Assembly (NCBI RefSeq): GCF_003236385.1
Contig: NZ_POUA01000013.1
Span: forward strand, 1 to 46,359
DNA length: 46,359 nt
DNA from: Spongiactinospora gelatinilytica
GTDB taxonomy: Bacteria; Actinomycetota; Actinomycetes; Streptosporangiales; Streptosporangiaceae
Reading direction: 5' to 3'
Part shown: piece after piece, positions 42,257-46,359 of the stretch
How positions within the stretch are numbered: the stretch's first letter is position 1
How the letters are laid out: every line of letters begins with the position of its first letter
Notes under the pieces: generated by a model
What the model saw: the letters and a program-made list of their open reading frames with translations, nothing else
Database searches by the model: none
Told to the model about the DNA's origin: nothing
Program-made: the position numbers and the translations under genes

Positions 42257-43272
42257 CGGGCGTTCGGACCGTGGCGGGGGTCGCCCTGCGCAACGCGCAC
42301 GTGACACGGCTGGTGGCGCTCACGCTGCTGCTCGTCGTGGTGTTCTCGGCGCTCGCGCCGAGAGTGTTCCCGACGGCGCTGAACTTCCAGTCGATCGCCT
42401 ACTCGGTGCCGGAGATCGGGCTGCTCGCGCTGGCGATGGCGCTCACCATGATCACCGGCGGCATCGACCTGTCCGTGGTGGCCACCGCGAACCTCGCCGC
42501 GCTCACCACCGCCGGTCTCTACATCGCGGCCGGCGGCGAGACGGCGACCAGCCCGCTGCTGCTCGTGGCGTTCTGCGCGGCGGCGCTGCTGGTCGGGATG
42601 GCCTGCGGCGCGGTGAACGGCCTGCTGGTCTCCCGAGTGCGGGTCTCCCCCATCCTGGCCACGCTGGCCACCATGCAGATCTTCAACGGCATCGCGATCC
42701 TGTGGACCGACGGCGAGGCGCAGTACGGCTTCCCCGACACGTTCCTGTGGCTCGGTGACGCGACGATCGCGTACGTGCCGGTGGCGTTCCTGATCTTCAT
42801 CGGGGCGGCGCTGCTCATCTGGCACATCGTCTCGCGTACCGGCCTTGGCACCAGGATCGTCCTGGTGGGCGCGAACCCGGTCGCGGCCAGGTACTCCGGC
42901 GTGGACGAGCGCGGCGTGCTGATGCGGACCTACCTGATCAGCGGGCTGCTCGCCGGGATCGCCGGCATCGTGATCGCGGCCAAGTCCACCAGCGCCAGCC
43001 CCGACTACGGCGGCTCGTACGTGCTGCTCGCCATCGTGATCGCGGTACTCGGCGGCACCGACCCGTTCGGCGGGCGCGGCTCGGTGGCCGGGGTCGTGCT
43101 CGCCGCGATCGCCTTGCAGGTGCTGGCCAGCGGGTTCAACATCATGCGGCTCAGCCCGTTCCTCTACCAGATCGCCCAGGGCCTGATCCTGCTGGTCGTG
43201 ATGGTCGTGGAACTGCGCCGCGGACGGCTCCTGGAACGCCTGCGCGGCCTCCTCACCGGAAGACCGGGGTGA
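42253..43272 (+). CDS. Sugar ABC transporter permease (RbsC-like), second
   Basis: A 339-residue BPD_transp_2 permease. Marks are M-I-T-G-G-I-D-L-S-V, G-A-V-N-G-L-L-V, P-I-L-A-T-L-A-T-M, and G-G-T-D-P-F-G-G-R-G-S-V-A-G-V. The basic C terminus is on the cytoplasmic side. It is the last gene of the operon; two separate permeases, as in Lsr or rhamnose-type systems, fit the binding-protein class. Confidence 0.94.
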   Translation: MTGVRTVAGVALRNAHVTRLVALTLLLVVVFSALAPRVFPTALNFQSIAYSVPEIGLLALAMALTMITGGIDLSVVATANLAALTTAGLYIAAGGETATSPLLLVAFCAAALLVGMACGAVNGLLVSRVRVSPILATLATMQIFNGIAILWTDGEAQYGFPDTFLWLGDATIAYVPVAFLIFIGAALLIWHIVSRTGLGTRIVLVGANPVAARYSGVDERGVLMRTYLISGLLAGIAGIVIAAKSTSASPDYGGSYVLLAIVIAVLGGTDPFGGRGSVAGVVLAAIALQVLASGFNIMRLSPFLYQIAQGLILLVVMVVELRRGRLLERLRGLLTGRPG

Positions 43273-43355
43273 TCACCCGCGGCCGAGGCAGATCGTACGG
43301 CCGGCCTTGACCGCCTCGGAGGGGCGCCCGGCGGCCCGGCCGGACCGGGCGGCCG

Positions 43356-45059
43356 TCAGCCGCCCGCGGCGCGCAGTTCAGGAAACTCGTCGTCGCGCCA
43401 CTCGTGCGCCCCGGGCGCGACGGCGGCCCCCTGCTCCCTGGCCCGCAGCTCGACACGGCGGATCTTGCCCGAGGTCGTCTTGGGCAGGTCGCCGAACTCC
43501 AGGCGGCGGATCCGCTGGTAGGGCGCGAGCCGTTCGCGGGCGTGCCGGAAGATCGCCAGCGCGGTGTCCCTGCCCGGCTCCCAGCCGGCCGCCGGCGTGA
43601 TGTACGCCTTGGGCACCGCCAGCCGGATCGCGTCGGGCGCGGGCACCACGGCGGCCTCGGCGACCGCCGGATGCTCGATCAGCGCGCTTTCCAGCTCGAA
43701 CGGGCTGATCCGGTAGTCCGACGCCTTGAACATGTCATCGGCCCGGCCCAGGAAGGTGATGTAGCCGTCGACGTCGCGGACGGCGATGTCGCCGGTGTGG
43801 TACCGGCCGTCGGACGCGCCCGGCGTGACCGGCCCCTCGTCGGCGAGGTAGGCGGCCATCAGGTTGCGGGGCCCGGCGGCGAGGTCCAGGCACACCTCGC
43901 CCTCATCGCCCGGCAGCCCGGTGGCCGCGTCGATCAGCTCGACGCCGACGCCGGGCATCGGCAGCCCCATGGACCCGGGCCGCACCGGAACGCCCGGCGA
44001 GTTGCCGACCAGCAGCGTCGTCTCGGTCTGGCCGTACCCGTCGCGGACGGTCAGCCCCCACGCCCGCTCGATCTGCGCGATGACCTCGGCGTTCAGCGGC
44101 TCGCCCGCGGCGGTGACCTCGCGCAGCGCGCCCGGACCGCCGGACAGGTCGGTCTGCACCAGCATCCGCCACACCGTGGGCGGGGCGCAGAACGTCGTCA
44201 CGCCCGCCGCACGGATGCGGTCGAGCAGCGCCGCGGCGTCGAAGCGCGCGTGGTCGGCGACGAAGACCGTGGCCTCGGCGTTCCACGGGCCGAACAGGCA
44301 ACTGTAGGCGTGCTTGGCCCAGCCGGGCGAGCTGATGTTCAGGTGGACGTCGCCCGGGCGTACGCCGAGCCAGTACATCGTCGTCAGGTGCCCCACCGGA
44401 TAGGACACCTGAGTGTGCACCACCAGCTTGGGACGGGAGGTGGTCCCGGAGGTGAAGTAGTACAGCAGCGGGTCGCCGGGCGCGGTCCTGGCGGTGCAGC
44501 GGCGCGGGCTCACGGTGTACGCCTCGCGGTAGGGCAGCCACCCCGGCGCGTCCTTCTCCCCGGTGAGGATCCGGGTGTACTCCCCCGGCACCCGCTCGAA
44601 CGTGGCCGTGTCGGCCGCCCTGGCGATCACGAAGCGCGCGCCGCCGCGGGCCACCCGGTCGGCGAGGTCGGCCGGACCGGCCGCGGTGGCGGTCGGCATG
44701 ACGATCCCGCCGAGCTTCATGACGGCCAGCGTGGTCTCCCACAGCTCGACCTGGTTGCCCAGCATGACGATGACCGGGTCGCCCTGCCGTACTCCGGCGT
44801 CAGAAAGCCAGGTCGCCACCTGGTCCGAACGCCGGGCCAGCTCATCGAAGGACAGCCTGGTCTCGGTGCCGTCCTCCGCCACGATCCACAGCGCGGTGGC
44901 GGGATTGCCCCGGGCGATCTCGTCGAACCAGTCGGTGGCCCAGTTGAACACCGGGCCGAACTCCGGCCAGCGGAACTCCCGGGCGGCGGCCGCACGGTCG
45001 TGCGAGAACCGGAGCAGTGCGTCGCGGGCGGCGCGGAACGAATCGGCGGAACCGGGCAC
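43356..45059 (-). CDS. AMP-binding acyl-CoA synthetase
   Basis: A 567-residue ANL-superfamily ligase. The phosphate loop is Y-F-T-S-G-T-T-S-R-P-K, followed by D-G-Y-G-Q-T-E-T, the Y-H-T-G-D-I hinge-side aspartate region, and the C-terminal catalytic lysine in T-S-G-K-I-R-R. It activates a carboxylic acid as acyl-AMP and then acyl-CoA; the pattern suits medium-chain or acetate/propionate-like substrates. GTG start with GAGGAG upstream. It converges on the transporter operon and shares its strand with the LacI gene, but has no clear functional link to either. Confidence 0.92.
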   Translation of the reverse strand: MPGSADSFRAARDALLRFSHDRAAAAREFRWPEFGPVFNWATDWFDEIARGNPATALWIVAEDGTETRLSFDELARRSDQVATWLSDAGVRQGDPVIVMLGNQVELWETTLAVMKLGGIVMPTATAAGPADLADRVARGGARFVIARAADTATFERVPGEYTRILTGEKDAPGWLPYREAYTVSPRRCTARTAPGDPLLYYFTSGTTSRPKLVVHTQVSYPVGHLTTMYWLGVRPGDVHLNISSPGWAKHAYSCLFGPWNAEATVFVADHARFDAAALLDRIRAAGVTTFCAPPTVWRMLVQTDLSGGPGALREVTAAGEPLNAEVIAQIERAWGLTVRDGYGQTETTLLVGNSPGVPVRPGSMGLPMPGVGVELIDAATGLPGDEGEVCLDLAAGPRNLMAAYLADEGPVTPGASDGRYHTGDIAVRDVDGYITFLGRADDMFKASDYRISPFELESALIEHPAVAEAAVVPAPDAIRLAVPKAYITPAAGWEPGRDTALAIFRHARERLAPYQRIRRLEFGDLPKTTSGKIRRVELRAREQGAAVAPGAHEWRDDEFPELRAAGG

Positions 45060-45120
45060 GGTTGGCGCTCCTCAGCGGTAGGCGATGGGGCGTGACCGAG
45101 GGCGATTGTGCCCGCCCGGC

Positions 45121-45139
45121 GCCCGCGCCACGCGCGGGC
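45121..45139 (-). terminator. Terminator directly after the LacI gene
   Basis: GCCCGCGC and GCGCGGGC are perfect 8-bp arms around CAC, adjoining the LacI stop codon on its 3' side. Confidence 0.6.
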
Positions 45140-46207
45140 TCATTCGCTGGATGGCGGCGCGGTCGAGCGGCGGACGACGAGTTCGTGCGGGACGATCGTG
45201 CGGCCGGGCGGCGCGGGGTCGGCGGCGAGCAGCAGCCGGCCGGCCAGTTCGCCGGTCTCGGGACCGCGCTGCCGTACGGTGGTCAGCCCCGCCTCCTCGG
45301 CTCCGCTGTCCGAGAACCCGACGATCGACAGGTCCGCCGGGACGCGCAGGCCGAGATCGGCCGCCGCGTCCATCGCGCCGAGCGCCAGGATGTCGGTGTT
45401 GGCCAGCAGCGCGGTGGGCCGCGGCGCGAGGCGCAGCACCTCGTGGGCGGCCTGCCTGGCCTGCTCGCGCAGGTTGCGCGGCACCTCGTAGATCGGCACC
45501 CGGTCCCAGTCCAGCCCGGCCTCCTCGGCCGCCGTGCGGTATCCCAGAATGCGGGTGCGCATGGCCTGGAAGATCGCGCCGTCCCGGCGTTCCGGGCCGC
45601 ACCAGCCGCCGGCGCCGTCGTGGTACAGGCCGGTGACGATCGCGGCGATCCGGCGGTGGCCGAGGTCCAGCAGGTGGCGCGCGGCCTGCGCGCCCGCCGT
45701 ACGCTCGTCGATCCCGATGAACGGATGACCGGGAAGGTAGGGTTCGTCCACTACCACGACCGGCAGCCTGCGGCGGGTCACCTCCACCACGGCCGGATGC
45801 CCGTCGGGCAGCGAGAACATGCAGAACCCGTCCACCACGGCGTCGCGCACGGTCGCGGCCCGGCTGCCGCCGCCGCCCTGCAACGGCAGCAGCAACAGCC
45901 CCACTCCGGCGTCCTCGACGGCCCCGGTGAGCCCCCTGATGAAGTCGATGGCGTAGGGGTCGGCGAAGGCGTAGGACAGCGTCTCGGTGAACAACAGCCC
46001 GAGCGCGCCCGCCCTGCCGAGCCGCAGCGACCGCGCGGCGGCGTCCGGCCCGGCGTACCCCAGCTCGGCCGCCACCCGCAGGATCTCCCTGCGCAGCGCG
46101 TCGCTGAGCTGGTCGGGCCGGGAGAAGGCGTAGGACACGGTCGCCCGCGAGACGCCGACCTGGTCGGCGATCGTCTGGAGGGTCACCTTGTTGCCACGCG
46201 CCGCCAT
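45140..46207 (-). CDS. LacI-family transcriptional regulator
   Basis: A 355-residue LacI/GalR regulator. The helix-turn-helix is at the N terminus (V-T-L-Q-T-I-A-D-Q-V-G-V-S-R-A-T-V-S-Y-A-F) and a type I periplasmic-binding-like effector domain follows (A-L-G-L-L-F-T-E, V-V-V-D-E-P, G-H-R-R-I-A-A-I). I chose the ATG at 46207 since the helix-turn-helix begins at once. Two identical palindromes lie about 40 bases upstream, in front of a divergent gene, and are its probable operators. Confidence 0.93.
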   Translation of the reverse strand: MAARGNKVTLQTIADQVGVSRATVSYAFSRPDQLSDALRREILRVAAELGYAGPDAAARSLRLGRAGALGLLFTETLSYAFADPYAIDFIRGLTGAVEDAGVGLLLLPLQGGGGSRAATVRDAVVDGFCMFSLPDGHPAVVEVTRRRLPVVVVDEPYLPGHPFIGIDERTAGAQAARHLLDLGHRRIAAIVTGLYHDGAGGWCGPERRDGAIFQAMRTRILGYRTAAEEAGLDWDRVPIYEVPRNLREQARQAAHEVLRLAPRPTALLANTDILALGAMDAAADLGLRVPADLSIVGFSDSGAEEAGLTTVRQRGPETGELAGRLLLAADPAPPGRTIVPHELVVRRSTAPPSSE

Positions 46208-46244
46208 GCTCCCAACGTAGCGGCCCGCCCCTTGCCACAACGCC

Positions 46245-46274
46245 CTTAATCGATTAAGCTCTTAATCGATTAAG
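46245..46274. promoter_or_regulatory. Two tandem LacI operators
   Basis: CTTAATCGATTAAG, a perfect 14-bp palindrome centred on CG, occurs at 46245-46258 and again at 46261-46274, 16 bases apart. The second copy touches the GGAGG Shine-Dalgarno of the divergent gene, so binding would block both transcription and ribosome-site exposure. CG-centred palindromes are typical of LacI-family sites. Confidence 0.8.
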
Positions 46275-46283
46275 GAGGCTGTC

Positions 46284-46359
46284 ATGGACCCGCTCCAGGT
46301 GATCGCCCACGAAGCCGCCATGCGGCACCGCTCCCGTCTCCACTCGGCCCTCCCCGACG
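46284..46359 (+). CDS. Partial gene cut by the window end, LacI-controlled
   Basis: An ATG at 46284 with AAGGAGG upstream opens a frame of 25 codons (M-D-P-L-Q-V-I-A-H-E-A-A-M) that continues past the end. Too short to identify. Its promoter region carries both LacI operators, so it is the likely target of the regulator at 45140-46207. Confidence 0.6.
   Translation, partial: MDPLQVIAHEAAMRHRSRLHSALPD

Overview
The window is very GC-rich. Coding frames have strong third-position G/C, GTG and TTG starts are common, and TTA leucine codons are rare. Gene families such as DUF397/DUF5753 regulator pairs, stand-alone RsbW-like ATPases, SARP and LAL regulators, DUF6158 and PGPGW proteins point to a filamentous actinomycete, plausibly Streptosporangiales. 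The species cannot be fixed from the sequence. No rRNA, tRNA, CRISPR array or insertion sequence was recognised.

Layout. 141-2992: a histidine phosphatase, then a WhiJ/AbaA-type regulatory locus (XRE/DUF5753 regulator, DUF397 protein, divergent RsbW-like ATPase). 3195-5606: a helicase-associated XPB/Ssl2-like protein. 5603-7883: a degraded siderophore uptake locus in which a binding-protein gene lacking its 5' end runs head-on into a permease gene lacking its 5' end and carrying a frameshift, while the ATPase gene is intact. 7958-8278: a lone GroES-like protein. 8424-12467: a compact operon that ends in selD and contains a membrane-protein gene with an in-frame TGA (10460-10462) followed by two SECIS-like hairpins, flanked by CxxC and six-cysteine proteins. 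I read this as a candidate selenocysteine-dependent membrane redox system, and it is the most notable feature here. 12452-17532: a secreted propeller protein, a PGPGW membrane protein, a DUF1445 protein, two small proteins, an LLM-type flavin oxidoreductase and a LysR regulator.

18271-21769: three genes that all encode exported proteins (Tat-exported SelA/DgaE-like PLP enzyme, Tat-exported RidA, Sec-exported amidohydrolase), ended by a strong terminator. They look like an extracytoplasmic version of a catabolic trio that is normally cytoplasmic. 21880-24376: beta carbonic anhydrase, PhoX/DUF839 protein with a hairpin covering its Shine-Dalgarno, and an RsbW-like ATPase. 24707-28135: a secreted 1142-residue protein joining an M4 endopeptidase, an M28 aminopeptidase and a P domain. 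28331-34186: a LAL regulator, a small exported Asn/Gly-rich protein, a second XRE and DUF397 locus, and a SARP.

34115-43272: a carbohydrate locus like E. coli sgc. An FGGY kinase and a DeoR repressor diverge from an operon of M42 peptidase (SgcX-like), BtpA/SgcQ, and a ribose/AI-2-type ABC importer (lipoprotein, double ATPase, two permeases). A recognisable promoter with repressor half-sites lies in the divergent region. 43356-46359: an acyl-CoA synthetase and a LacI regulator whose upstream region holds two identical 14-bp palindromes, followed by the start of a gene that runs off the window.
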